Shown: positions 10,020-19,340 of the stretch, piece after piece
Layout of the letters: each line of letters opens with the position of its first letter
How positions within the stretch are numbered: the first letter of the stretch is position 1
Source: CAWATZ01 sp963784995
GTDB lineage: Bacteria > Planctomycetota > Planctomycetia > Gemmatales > Gemmataceae
Reading direction: 5' to 3'
Assembly (NCBI GenBank): GCA_963784995.1
Contig: CAWATZ010000004.1
Span: 806,001 to 870,000, forward strand
DNA length: 64,000 nucleotides
Made by a program: the position numbers and the translations under genes
The notes under the pieces: model-generated
Database searches by the model: none
Seen by the model: the letters and a program-made list of their open reading frames with translations, nothing else
Told to the model about the DNA's origin: nothing

Positions 10020-10604
10020 ATGTGGCGAGGCTTGGGGACACTGCTGGGCTGCCTGATCGTGGTCCTGCTGATCACCGCACCGATGCTGCTCGGTGTCCAG
10101 CACGTCCGGCAGATGCGTGAGTTCCAGGTGGTGCGCGAGGGCGTCCTCTACCGCAGCGGCCAGATGAAGCTGCCGGGGCTGCAGCGCGTCGTCCACGATT
10201 ACGGCATCCGCACCATCATCAACCTCCGGGAAAAGACGCCGCCGAACAAGGCCGACGAGGCCGAGGAACGCTTCTGCGCCAAGGAAGAAATCAACTTCCA
10301 CCGCTTCCCGGTGCTGCACTGGGAGGCCGCCGACGGCCCGCCGCCCATCGAGGAGAACGTCCGCAAGTTCCGCCAGATCATCGAGGACCCCAGCAAACAT
10401 CCGGTGCTGATCCATTGCCATGCCGGCATCCACCGCACCGGAGCGTACTGCGCGATCTTCCGGATGGAGTACGACCACTGGAACAACGCGGACGCCATCG
10501 CCGAGCTGAAGGCGGCCGGCTACGAGAACCTGTACAACGAGTTCGACATCCTGGGCTATTTGCAGCGTTACCGGCCGACGTGGCGGAATGAGGGAAAGCG
10601 GTAA
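10020..10604 (+). CDS. Membrane-anchored tyrosine / dual-specificity phosphatase
   Basis: The start at 10020 follows AAGGAGGCGGGGCG, a strong ribosome binding site. One N-terminal membrane helix (LLGCLIVVLLITAPMLLG) precedes a compact phosphatase domain with the P-loop HCHAGIHRTG (HCxxGxxRTG), in which the cysteine is the nucleophile. The region YRSGQM..RTIINLRE resembles the N-terminal part of dual-specificity and DUF442-type phosphatases. The domain would face the cytoplasm if the N-terminus is out. A very long open frame reaches upstream to 8676, but that part is antisense to the WD40 gene and is not credible coding sequence. Confidence 0.85.
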   Translation: MWRGLGTLLGCLIVVLLITAPMLLGVQHVRQMREFQVVREGVLYRSGQMKLPGLQRVVHDYGIRTIINLREKTPPNKADEAEERFCAKEEINFHRFPVLHWEAADGPPPIEENVRKFRQIIEDPSKHPVLIHCHAGIHRTGAYCAIFRMEYDHWNNADAIAELKAAGYENLYNEFDILGYLQRYRPTWRNEGKR

Positions 10605-10727
10605 TCCTTTGTGGATCGGATCGGCAGACAATCTTGACGAATCCAGTTCCGGAAAGGTCGTGAGTTGAAACCCGGCCGAATTGGAAGATCACTCGGGCCC
10701 GACAGCCCCGGCACCGGGGAAGAGGCT

Positions 10728-11108
10728 CTATTTCTTCCTGATTTCGCGGAACTGAGGCGCCTCGTCCAGGGTGAAGAGCACGACCTCTTCGCCGGTGAGG
10801 GTGCTGATGTCGTGATGCAGGCTCACCACCCTGGCGCCGGTGGCCTCCTGGATGAGCGCTTCCATGATCGGCCGGGCCGTCTCGGTCAGGTGGGTCCGCA
10901 CTTGCTTGAGCAGGTCCCTACCCTTCTCGGCCGGGAGTGACTTGACCAGTTGCTGCTCGGCCGCGGTGAGGACGCCCTGGAGACGGACCACGAGCAAATC
11001 CCCGATCAGGTAGGTGCGGATGTCCTTGGGCCCGCGTCCCATGTACTCCCGCTCGAAGCGGGTGATCCCTTCGCAGACTGCGGCTTCGATTTCCCCGAGC
11101 GTTTTCAT
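10728..11108 (-). CDS. DUF2294 (MpsC-like) protein, type A copy 1
   Basis: The 126-residue protein matches the DUF2294/MpsC family: GEIEAAVCEGITRFEREYMGRGPKDIRTYLI, then VVRLQGVLTAAEQQL and a C-terminal VVSLHHDIST..GEEVVLFTL. MpsC is described as part of the Na+-translocating membrane-potential-generating system MpsABC, but no MpsA or MpsB gene is visible here. The start at 11108 is preferred because the family begins at KTLGEIE. Two paralogues on the plus strand (19452, 55585) lie directly upstream of a type B gene. This copy is inverted and diverges from its type B partner. Confidence 0.8.
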   Translation of the reverse strand: MKTLGEIEAAVCEGITRFEREYMGRGPKDIRTYLIGDLLVVRLQGVLTAAEQQLVKSLPAEKGRDLLKQVRTHLTETARPIMEALIQEATGARVVSLHHDISTLTGEEVVLFTLDEAPQFREIRKK

Positions 11109-11287
11109 GGCGGCCTCGAATGTGTTCCGCGTCGCGGTCGGGCGCCCGGCCTGCCCAGCGCAAGAGGAAGCCGTCGGTTCCCAAACCACCCGGGGAGAAT
11201 GATACGGACCGCGGCAGGGGAGGACAATCGGACGGTCATCCGGTATTCCCCTTGCTTTCCCCGCTCCGAGTCCTATGATGAGCTTGT

Positions 11288-11392
11288 TGGATGACTAGAT
11301 GAAGGGCAACCCGGCCATGCCGGGGGGCTTGTTGATGAGTAAGCCGGCATGGTCGAATACCTCATGGTGTTCCACCATGTCGGTTTTTTTTT
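11288..11392 (+). promoter_or_regulatory. Conserved leader element E, copy 1 (two hairpins plus U-tract)
   Basis: The block shares GATGACTAG, GAAGGGCAACC and GTTGATGAGTAAGCCGG with four other copies. Hairpin 1 is CCGGC-cat-GCCGG. Hairpin 2 is a long stem from about 11344 to 11383 with a TCAT loop, followed by nine T residues, as in an intrinsic terminator. The start codon of the type B DUF2294 gene lies 44 bases downstream, so transcription termination here would silence it. Confidence 0.7.
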
Positions 11393-11435
11393 CCCTCGGT
11401 GAGGCGGGGCGGTCCCAACCACCAGGGAGAACGCG

Positions 11436-11853
11436 ATGCACAAGTCCCAGGCAACGATGGCGCAGCAGATCGCCCAGGCGGCAATCACCTTCGAGCAGCA
11501 CCGCACAGGCAACCACGGTCCCAGGTCCGTGACCGTGGTCCTGAGCGAAGGCACGCTGGTGATCACGTTGCACAAGGCCTTGTCCCCGGCCGAGAGGGCC
11601 CTTGCGAAGACCCCCGCCGCGCCGCTCAGATCCAGGAGTTTACCGGCAACTCTTTGCCAGCTCCTCAGACTGGCTGCGGCAGGAAATCAAGAGGATCACC
11701 GGCATGGAAGTGCGCGAGGCGGTTGCGGAAATCGAGCCGGCCAGCGGTGCCGTGGTGCAGGCTTTCACGACCGGAAACATAGTCCAGGTGTTCCAGCTTG
11801 TCGGGAGCGTTCCTCCGGAAACCTGGAGTGGGAATGGACCAGACGCTCCGTGA
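11436..11853 (+). CDS. DUF2294 (MpsC-like) protein, type B copy 1 (frameshifted)
   Basis: The N-terminal half (MAQQIAQAAITFEQHRTG..VTVVLSEGTLVITLHKALSPAE) and the C-terminal half (LRQEIKRITGMEVREAVAEIEPASGAVVQAFTTG) match the intact type B proteins at 20182 and 56308. Two frame breaks near 11620-11640 separate them, so this copy is either a pseudogene or carries sequence errors. Type B is a shorter, more diverged branch of the DUF2294/MpsC family that here always accompanies type A. It lies behind leader element E copy 1. Confidence 0.7.
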
Positions 11854-12075
11854 TTGGCGGAGAAGTTCCGCAGCTGGGCGCAGCGAGGACAAGCCAGGAA
11901 TCCTGTCCCGTGGGCGCCCTGATCGGCTTGCTCGCAGGGACCGCAGCCGGGGTGTTCTACCCCGAGCAGAGAGACGGACGACCTGCCGCGATGGTCCTGG
12001 CGGAAAACCGGCCTTGGCACGGTGCGTGAGGCTGACAGTTGTTTCGTGTGGCTCCTCGTCTTGGAGAATAGTCCT

Positions 12076-12252
12076 ATGTCAATCGGCTTCCTGTTCTGGT
12101 TTCTGATGATCGTGTGGCTGCTGTTCGGGCTCTACTGGAACCGCGGCGACCTGCGAGGGGGCAACTACGGCCTCGTGGGCGGCAACCTGATGCTGTTCAT
12201 CGTGCTTTTCCTCCTGGGGTGGAAGGTGTTCGGCTTCCCCATCCAGGGCTGA
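12076..12252 (+). CDS. Lmo0937-family small membrane protein, copy 1
   Basis: The 58-residue protein has two hydrophobic helices (IGFLFWFLMIVWLLFGLYWN and LMLFIVLFLLGWKVF) flanking RGDLRGGNYG, the pattern of Lmo0937-family small membrane proteins. It is about 85 percent identical by eye to the protein at 57824. The role is unknown; relatives are often found in stress-induced sets. The start at 12076 matches the paralogue. Confidence 0.8.
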   Translation: MSIGFLFWFLMIVWLLFGLYWNRGDLRGGNYGLVGGNLMLFIVLFLLGWKVFGFPIQG

Positions 12253-12295
12253 CGAGAGGCCTTGATGCCGTTGTTTGAGAAGAACAGGCGGCGTC

Positions 12296-12316
12296 CCCCC
12301 GTGACGTTCACGGGGG
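12296..12316 (+). terminator. GC-rich hairpin downstream of the Lmo0937-like gene
   Basis: Arms CCCCCGTGA (12296-12304) and TCACGGGGG (12308-12316) pair perfectly around a 3-base loop, 44 bases after the stop codon. There is no U-tract, so it may be a stability hairpin rather than a true terminator. Confidence 0.35.
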
Positions 12317-12397
12317 TGGTCGCTAACGAGGTTTGACCTCGAAAGGGCTTATCCATGTCCCAAGTGATATGCTGATCTCCTCGCATCAAGCTGGAAC

Positions 12398-12502
12398 GTC
12401 CTACCAACCGGCCACAGCCGCAACGGGGTTACGGCCCCAGCGGCGGACCTGGGGCTGCTGGTGGTGATCGTGCTGGTGCTCGTACTCATGGGGCGCATTT
12501 GA
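12398..12502 (+). pseudogene. DUF3309-like membrane peptide remnant
   Basis: Across two frames the stretch reads RGYGPSGG and then LGLLVVIVLVLVLMGRI, which is the C-terminal half of the small DUF3309 membrane peptides (..WGYGPSGG followed by one hydrophobic helix ending in GRI). The N-terminal helix and a start codon are missing, so this is a decayed fragment. Confidence 0.5.
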
Positions 12503-12629
12503 GTACCCGTCCCGTGACCGCGGCGCGAAAGGCGGTGACGAGGATGAGCGAGCCTCGAATCTCCTGTCGCCTCCGTCACGGTGATGGGCTCGTTTTCCGA
12601 CCGAATCAGAAAGTCCGAAAGGATGCATC

Positions 12630-13098
12630 ATGAAAGCTCTCCTGATTGTGTTCGTCTTGCTCGTGGCCCGAGTTGTCAGAGGCTGGGCTTCTCCCGGGGG
12701 TGGTTCAGCTTCACGTCGGACAGCGGCGATGCCAAATCCAACATCACGCTCACGGTGGATCAGAACAAGTTCCAGGAAGACAGGAAGGCAGTGGTGGAGA
12801 ACGTGCAAGGCATGGAACGTCGGGCGAAAGACGCGGTCGCGGGGCCGGGCGAGAAGAAGCGGGAGGGCACGATAATCAATGTCATCGGCGGCGAACTGAC
12901 GATGACGGACAAGGAGGGGAAGGAACATCGCATACCCTGGCATCTGACGTCGAGGTGACCTGCGATGGGAAGGTATGCAAGGCTGCGGATCTGAAGCCTG
13001 GTATGAGAATTCGGGTGACCACGGGAAGCACGGCCTCGCACGCAGCGACCCGGATCGAAGCGCTCGACCAGAATGTAGCGTTCGAGCCGGAGCCGTAG
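12630..13098 (+). pseudogene. Decayed secreted or anchored protein, related at its N-terminus to the protein at 60256
   Basis: A start at 12630 (MKALLIVFVLLV) gives one hydrophobic N-terminal segment. After a frame break near 12680 the sequence reads GWFSFTSDSGDAKSNITLTVDQNKFQEDR, resembling GWFTLSREGKVDVQVDPAKFKQD of the intact gene at 60256. After another break near 12930 it ends with a small beta-rich domain (VTCDGKVCKAADLKPGMRIRVTT) of a type seen in exported planctomycete proteins. At least two frame breaks make it unlikely to be functional as read. Confidence 0.5.
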
Positions 13099-13229
13099 CC
13101 GGCAAGGTTCCCTGGGGACACATCGGGGAGATCGGCGGTCAAGTGGGCGGTGGATTGGTGCGCCAACCGACAAGGGCAAAAAAGAGGGGCCCGGCCTTGA
13201 CGCCCCGGCACTGGCACCGGGATGGATGA
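13095..13229 (+). pseudogene. Fragment of a glycine-zipper membrane protein gene
   Basis: The frame VAGKVPWGHIGEIGGQVGGGLV matches the C-terminal part of the intact membrane proteins at 24208 and 59289 (VAGKVPWGEFGELGGQVIGGMVGG). The preceding membrane helices are absent. The fragment abuts the previous remnant directly, with its first bases overlapping that stop codon. Confidence 0.6.
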
Positions 13230-13357
13230 GAAGACCCTGGCGCGCATCTTCAAGGCATAGGGGAACGCAACAAGGACAGGCCAGCAAACATGGTGCGTGG
13301 GTAAAGTTTCGACGGGGACGAATCGGGCTGGGTCTTCTTTCATGAGGAGTAAGGCAA

Positions 13358-13604
13358 ATGACCGTGGCTGGCCTTGAGCAGGTGTTTGCGGATGAGACCG
13401 ACGGTGTACCAGCGGGCCGACCAGGGTGCTGCGATCCGGCGGGTGGGTGGTGGCGGTCCTCTTCGGCGCTTCCTCCAGGGAGGGCCGGCTGAGCCAATCT
13501 CTCTCTCCGGGAACGCCTGGCACGGCTGGGCCGTAGCCGTCATCGGAGCCGTGCTCGTTCTCTGGGCCTATGGCACTTTTTACTCCAGGAGATGGTGGCA
13601 GTAA
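13358..13604 (+). pseudogene. GlsB/YeaQ-type membrane protein remnant
   Basis: The start region (AAATGACCGT) matches the starts of the intact GlsB-like genes at 20724 and 56848, and the end reads SLSGNAWHGWAVAVIGAVLVLWAYG..RRWWQ, the family C-terminus. The middle, which should encode the first two membrane helices, is unrelated sequence and the frame is broken. This is a recombined or decayed third copy. Confidence 0.75.
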
Positions 13605-13999
13605 TTGCCCGGGAGGGCCGGGCAACCAGTGAGGAAAACGGAGGTTCACCGATGGCGATGCCACGAAGAAAGAGCACGGCGTGCAAGGATGCTTCAAGAC
13701 CGCCCACATCACGGCCAAGAGATCACTGGGGGGAATGAGACCGACATCCGAAGAGGCCTGACGCAGTGAGGTTCTGAACAAACCATCCACCCGGCCCCGC
13801 GCCACCCGCAGTGGAGTGACACTGGAACGGCGGTTCAGGCCCGGATCAGTCAAAGCAGCATCAGGCCCCGGATGCTGCCGTTTCGCCAGGCAGCGCTCCT
13901 GACCGTTCCCAAGCACGGGAACAGGAGGAAAGCAACGATGACGACCAACACGTGGACTACCAGTGTCGGTCAGTGCGTTAACAAGAAGAGAGAAACCCC
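13605..13999. other. Gene-poor stretch
   Basis: It begins with a hairpin, TTGCCCGG / CCGGGCAA (13605-13625), right after the decayed GlsB-like gene. I see no credible coding sequence or conserved element in the rest, which ends at the start of the zinc-ribbon gene. Confidence 0.5.
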
Positions 14000-14257
14000 A
14001 TGAGCATCTGGCACGAGATCACGCAGGGTGTGAAGGCGGTCGTCCATCCAGGCCAGGGCCGGTTCGTCGCCGGTGGTCTCCCGGTGCGCTGCCCTCATTG
14101 CCAGGGCGAGGAATTCATCGAAGGTTCGGCGCTGCTTAGCACGGTGGGCGTCTCGTTCGCTCACCTCAACTGGGCGACGGAGAAGAAAGTCACGAATTTG
14201 ATGTGCGACAACTGCGGGCTGATTCAATGGTTCGGGGCAGCTCCGCTGAGGCGGTAG
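14000..14257 (+). CDS. Small CxxC zinc-ribbon-like protein, copy 1
   Basis: The 85-residue protein has two CxxC knuckles, RCPHCQG near residue 29 and MCDNCGL near residue 71, the spacing of a zinc ribbon. It is nearly identical to the protein at 21160, including the upstream AGAAGAGAGAA ribosome-binding region. The family is not one I can name. The high identity of the copies indicates a recent duplication or gene conversion. Confidence 0.75.
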   Translation: MSIWHEITQGVKAVVHPGQGRFVAGGLPVRCPHCQGEEFIEGSALLSTVGVSFAHLNWATEKKVTNLMCDNCGLIQWFGAAPLRR

Positions 14258-14348
14258 GCGGTTCAAGGACCGGATGGGACGAGCAGGGCATTCTTTGGAA
14301 AGGGGTGTTCAATGACGAGTCAGATGTAATCAGCGTCAGGAAGTGATC

Positions 14349-14459
14349 ATGAGTCCCTGGAATGATCGAGAGCTCCGCGAAGCCAACCGGCACGTGCACG
14401 AGTTCCTGGGCATGCTGGGGCATGAGCTGCGATTGTGGCGTCCCTTTCTGTTGTGGTGA
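14349..14459 (+). pseudogene. Histidine kinase fragment (N-terminal 28 residues kept)
   Basis: The frame reads RELREANRHVHEFLGMLGHELR and then diverges at once, exactly inside the H-box of the intact kinase at 21476 (..FLGLLGHELRSPL). Everything after the phospho-accepting histidine is missing. The break is followed about 100 bases later by a 31-bp palindrome and then a truncated slipin gene, so a deletion with element insertion is likely. Confidence 0.8.
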
Positions 14460-14535
14460 AAGACCCCTGGGGGAACCGTTCTTGTCGCACCACACCATTT
14501 TACGTCAGGAAAGCACCCGCGTACCGTCCGAGACC

Positions 14536-14599
14536 GCGTCAGCAGTCATTCTCCAATACCTCCGCACGTGCGGGGGTATTGGAGAATGACTGCTGACGC
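14536..14599. repeat. 31-bp inverted repeat at a deletion junction
   Basis: Arms 14536-14566 and 14569-14599 pair with one T-G mismatch around CG. The element sits where the intact locus (22.2-22.6 kb) would have the rest of the kinase and a small gene. Homology to the intact locus resumes immediately after it (CAGATTCTCGGCAACAAAG). Confidence 0.85.
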
Positions 14600-14693
14600 A
14601 GTAAGCAGATTCTCGGCAACAAAGATTGACGAGAGATTGAGATTCGGTCAGGCGAACGGCCTTGCCCGCCAACCACTTTGGGAGGTTTCAGCG

Positions 14694-14930
14694 ATGTGGA
14701 TAATGGATACCGCCATTGGCCTGGGTATCGCTCTGGCAGTGGTCGCCTTGTACCTGTTGACTTGCATCCGTGTTCTGACGGAATACGAACGCGGTGTGAT
14801 CTTTCGCTTGGGCCGGGCAATATGCAACCCAAGGGCAGGCCAAACATCTCTTGGGCGGCCAGGGTCAGTTCTCGAGACTGAATCGCCTCAAACGTTCAGG
14901 AGATCCTTACGATGTACACTGACATTCTGA
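14694..14930 (+). pseudogene. Slipin/SPFH gene remnant (N-terminal 40 residues)
   Basis: The frame reads MWIMDTAIGLGIALAVVALYLL, then RVLTEYERGVIFRLGR, which is the membrane hairpin and start of the SPFH domain found at 22659. It then switches to unrelated sequence. The remaining 260 residues are missing and the frame runs into the start of the next gene. Confidence 0.8.
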
Positions 14931-15649
14931 CGGCAACCGCTCCTTCCCGCCAACCCGAGGCGGAAGTCGTCGAGGTTATCGTCTACGGGCATTCCGCGTT
15001 GCTCTACTGGTGGCCGCTCTGGGTAGCGGGGTACGTCATGGCTCTGCTGACCTGGCTGCACCACGACCAGGCGGTCGTCGGCAACCAAACGGAGTGGTTC
15101 CACCCGAGCCGAAATCTCGGTGTGATCTACACCTTGCTCCTTCTCTTGCTGATCGTGGTCACCAGTACCAAGATCAAGGGCATGAAAACGGCGCTGATCA
15201 TCGCCGCCCTGGCTTTCTTCGCCCTGCTGTTCGTCCACCTGAATTGGTGGGTAGGCATGCTGGACTGGCTCGGCCACCAAACGGTTTCCCTGAGCCTTGG
15301 CTTTTACCTCTTCTCCTCCTCATTGCTGTTGTTGGTTTGGCTCATCAGTGTTTTTGTCATCGACCACCTGAGCTTCTGGAGGTTCCGACCGGGGCAGGTC
15401 ACCCGCGAGTATGTTGGAGGGGTCGTGAATAATAGTTATGACACTGACAACATGACGATCTTGTTGAACCGGCAGGACGACTTCTTCCGCCACTGGATTA
15501 TCGGCCTCGGGTCGGGCGATCTGCGAATGCAAACGATGGGCGGCCGGGGGGTGGAAATGAACGTGATGAATGTCATGTTTGTGGGTGCCAAGATGTTCAA
15601 GATCCAGCGCTTGATCGCGACCAAACCCGATGTGCCCCAGCAGGCTTGA
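14912..15649 (+). CDS. Four-helix membrane protein with C-terminal PH-like domain, copy 1
   Basis: The 245-residue protein has hydrophobic helices near residues 30-50, 72-90, 93-110 and 125-150. A polar C-terminal half follows (FFRHWIIGLGSGDLRMQTMGGRGVE..), whose strand pattern resembles bacterial PH-like domains. It is a close paralogue of the protein at 26551, sharing about two thirds of positions by eye. I cannot name the family or function. The start at 14912 matches the paralogue, and both share the upstream motif TCGCCTCAA..TTTAGGAGAT or close variants. Confidence 0.75.
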   Translation: MYTDILTATAPSRQPEAEVVEVIVYGHSALLYWWPLWVAGYVMALLTWLHHDQAVVGNQTEWFHPSRNLGVIYTLLLLLLIVVTSTKIKGMKTALIIAALAFFALLFVHLNWWVGMLDWLGHQTVSLSLGFYLFSSSLLLLVWLISVFVIDHLSFWRFRPGQVTREYVGGVVNNSYDTDNMTILLNRQDDFFRHWIIGLGSGDLRMQTMGGRGVEMNVMNVMFVGAKMFKIQRLIATKPDVPQQA

Positions 15650-15741
15650 TCGGAATCCGTACTTCATGAAGGATTCGCCCTGGGAACCGTAAACCAGGAG
15701 AAAGAACTGGCGAAGATCAACCGGCCTGAAAGAGGGATGCC

Positions 15742-18529
15742 ATGAATGCAAAAGATCAGATGAAACCCAATACCGACCAGCCCAGGGCTCCCGAATCGAA
15801 GCCGGGATCGAAGTCCAGTGCGAAGGATGATTTGAAATCCCTGCCCATGCCGGAAGTGGAGAAAAAACTGGGATCGTCGCCGGACGGCCTCAGTCAAGCC
15901 GAGGCGCAGAAACGGCTGACCCAATATGGGCCGAACGAGATTAAAGAAGAGAAGACCAATCCGATCCTGAAATTCCTCACCTATTTTTGGGGCCCCATCC
16001 CGTGGATGATTGAAGTGGCGGTGATTCTGTCGGCCGTGGTCGGGCACTGGGAGGATTTTGGCATCATCCTCTTTTTGCTTCTTTGCAACGGCGTGGTCGG
16101 ATTCTGGGAAGAACGCCAGGCGGGCAACGCCATCGACGCCCTGAAGGCCAGGCTGGCGATCAAGGCCCGGGTGAAGCGGGATGGGAAGTGGATCAACCCG
16201 GCGGCGCGTGAGTTGGTGCCGGGCGACGTCATCCGCTTACGGCTGGGAGACATTGTACCGGCAGATGCGCGCTTGCTGGACGGCGACGAGGTGTCGGTGG
16301 ATCAGTCCGCGCTGACGGGCGAGTCACTGCCCGCCACGCGCAAACCCGGCGACGCGGTGTTTTCCGGTTCGATCATGCGTCGGGGTGAAATCGGCGCACT
16401 GGTCTATGCCACGGGCACCAACACCTACTTCGGCAAGACGGCGCAACTGGTGCAGGAGGCGCACACCGTCAGCCATTTTCAACAGGCCGTACTGAAGATC
16501 GGCAAGTACCTGATCATCCTCGCGGTGGCTCTGGTGGCGGTGATTATTACGGTCGGTATCATCCGCGGCGAACCGATGCTCTACGCGAAACCTCCCAAGG
16601 ATCCTGTCCTCTTATTCGCCCTCATCCTCACGGTCGCGGCCATTCCAGTGGCCATGCCGACGGTGTTGTCGGTGACGATGGCGGTCGGCGCGCGCCTGCT
16701 CGCCAAGAAGCAAGCGATTGTGAGCAAGTTGGTGGCCATCGAGGAATTGGCGGGCGTGGACGTGCTGTGCGCGGACAAGACCGGCACCCTGACGCAGAAC
16801 CAACTGACGCTGGGCGATCCGTTCAGCGTGAACGACGTCCCCGCCGATCAAGTCATCCTCAATGGCGCGCTGGCGTCGCGGGCGGACAATAACGACACCA
16901 TTGATCTGGCCGTGCTGGCCGGGCTGAAAGACAACGATGCGTTAACGGACTATGACGTGGTTCATTTCCTGCCGTTCGACCCGGTGCATAAACGCACCGA
17001 GGCCACCGTCAAAGGCAAAGACGGAAAAACATTCAAGGTGACGAAGGGCGCGCCGCAGGTGATCTTGAAGTTGTCGGCTGATGCCGCGGCAGGTGAAGAC
17101 CGCCGCCGACAAGGCGGTCAACGACTTCGCGGCGCGCGGCTTTCGCTCCTTGGGCGTGGCGCGGGCCGAGGGAGACGGGCCATGGCACTTTCTCGGTGTG
17201 TTGCCGCTGTTCGATCCGCCGCGAGACGATGCCAGGGCAACCGTCGCGACCGCTGGTAAGATGGGCGTGAAGGTCAAGATGGTGACGGGCGATCAACTGG
17301 CCATCGCCAAGGAGACCGCCGAAAAGTTAGACATGGGCACAAATATCCTCGATGCCAGCAGTTTGGGCGACTCGAAAAAGCAAGAGACCGCGGAGGTGGC
17401 CGAGTCCATCGACAAGGCCGACGGTTTCGCCCAGGTGTTCCCCGAACACAAGTTCCACATTATTGATGTTCTGCAACAACGCGGCCACATCGTCGGCATG
17501 ACGGGCGACGGCGTGAATGACGCCCCCGCGCTGAAGAAGGCGGACTGCGGCATCGCCGTTGCCGGCGCAACGGACGCGGCCCGGGCGGCGGCGTCCATCG
17601 TCCTGGTGGCGCCCGGCCTGTCGGTGATCATCGACGCGATCAAGGAGAGCCGGAAAATCTTCCAGCGGATGAATAGCTACGCGATCTACCGCATCGCCGA
17701 GACGCTGCGTGTGTTGTTATTAATGACGCTGTCGATCCTGTTCTTTAGGTTCTATCCGGTGACCGCGGTAATGATCGTGATGATAGCGTTGCTCAATGAC
17801 GGAGCCATCCTGTCCATCGCCTACGACAACGTTCATTACAGGGACAAACCCGATGCCTGGAACATGCGCCTGGTCCTGGGGATCTCCACGGTGCTGGGGG
17901 TCATCGGGGTCGTGTCCGCGTTTGGCCTGTTTTATCTTGGTGAAGTGGTATTTCGACTCGACCGCGCGGTCATCCAGACGCTGATGTACCTGAAGCTGTC
18001 CGTGGCCGGACATCTGACGATTTTCCTGACGCGCACGCGCGGCCCGTTCTGGTCCATACGCCCCGCACGGGTTCTGTGGATCGCGGTGGTCGGCACGCAG
18101 ATCGTGGCGACTCTGATCGCGGTTTGTGGAGTGTTTATGAAAGCCCTCCCCTGGGAATGGGCACTGTTCGTTTGGGGCTATGCTCTAGTCTGGTTCCTCG
18201 TGAATGACCGCGTGAAACTGCTCGCCTATCGGCTTTTTGACCCTGCCAAAGCCCCCTTGTTGGCCAAGAAGTCGCTCGATCTTACACCACAGATCGCCGC
18301 GACGCCGATGAAGGTCACGATGATCGAGTCCGGAGCAAAGCCAGGCAGATCAAGATTGGCCCAAGGCGGTGCGAGTCGGATCGTCGCAATGCAGGGTGGA
18401 AGGAGGATCAAGGTGAAATATGTCAATCGATTCCGAGTCGGCGCCCGACAGCAAAGTCAAGCTCAAGGACATCGATCCGGGGTTCAAGGACCACCACAAG
18501 AGCCACAAGGAAGCGGCCGAGGAGATTGA
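15742..18529 (+). CDS. P-type proton-translocating ATPase (P3A type; frameshifted)
   Basis: The protein matches plasma-membrane H+-ATPases. It has an N-terminal actuator with TGESLPATRK, the phosphorylation motif CADKTGTLTQ, MVTGDQLAIAKE, the hinge MTGDGVNDAPALKKAD, and C-terminal membrane helices ending WFLVNDRVKLLAYR. It would export protons at the cost of ATP, setting membrane potential or handling acid stress. One frame break near 17090 splits it at the nucleotide-binding domain; sequence is conserved on both sides. The second frame has no stop until 18529, inside PPK2, so the natural stop may also be lost. The first residues MNAKDQ and the upstream 90 bases are shared with the unrelated gene at 27351. 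Confidence 0.88.
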
Positions 18530-19245
18530 GCAACACCAGAAGAAACTGCGAACGCTTCAGGAGTTGCTCTACGCCGATGGACAGTGCTCCCTCCTGATCT
18601 GCCTGCAAGGGATGGACACGGCGGGCAAGGACGGGACGATTAACCACATCCTCGGCGCGATGAACCCCCAGGGCTGTCGTGTGGTGGGGTTCCGGCAGCC
18701 TTCCGCTGAGGAACTGGCACACGACTTTTTGTGGCGGATTCACCAGGCCTGCGCCTCCCAAGGGAGAAGTGGCCATCTTCAACCGCTCCCACTACGAGGA
18801 CGTGCTCGTCGTCCGCGTTCACAACCTGGTCCCGCAAGCGGTCTGGTCTCGCCGCTACGACCAGATTAACGCATTCGAGAAGGAACTCGTCGACGACAAC
18901 ACCCACATCCTCAAGTTCTACCTGCACATCTCCAAACAAGAGCAACTGAGTCGCTTCGAGGAGCGGCTCGACGATCCGGCCAAGCAATGGAAGATCAGCG
19001 AGGCCGACTACAAGGAGCGAAAGTTCTGGGACGACTACATGGCGGCTTACGAGGACGTCCTGTCCCGCTGCAGCACCAAGCAGGCACCCTGGTTCGTCAT
19101 CCCGTCCGACCACAAGTGGTTCCGGAACCTCGCGATAGCACGGATCGTCGTGGAACACCTGGAGGGGTTGGACATGAAATTCCCCCTGCCCTCGGTGGAT
19201 CTTGAGCACATTCGCCGGGAGTATCATGCGGCGAAGGAAGCATAG
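18420..19245 (+). CDS. ppk2: Polyphosphate kinase 2, copy 1 (frameshifted)
   Basis: The sequence is nearly identical to the PPK2 at 47157. The Walker A-like motif GMDTAGKDGTINH and the Walker B-like FNRSHYEDVLVVRVH of the family are both present. PPK2 enzymes transfer phosphate between polyphosphate and nucleotides; this short single-domain form usually phosphorylates ADP or AMP. Compared with copy 2, one extra T near 18752 breaks the frame between the two motifs. The ATG at 18420 gives MSIDSESAPDSKVKLKD, probably the ancestral start. It follows the H+-ATPase gene with overlap, so the two are likely cotranscribed. Confidence 0.85.
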
Positions 19246-19340
19246 GCATTGGAAGGCCAGACCCAAACGACCTTGTGCGGCACAAGCGTATCGCCCTCGC
19301 GAGCAGGCCGCCTGGGCAGCCTCGTTACGCCGTGGGCATT

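Noticed and set aside
11288..11392. Element E as a c-di-GMP-I (GEMM) riboswitch
   Set aside because: The GGGCAAACC-like block is reminiscent, but the GGGACGCAAAGCC segment and the GNRA tetraloop/receptor arrangement are missing.
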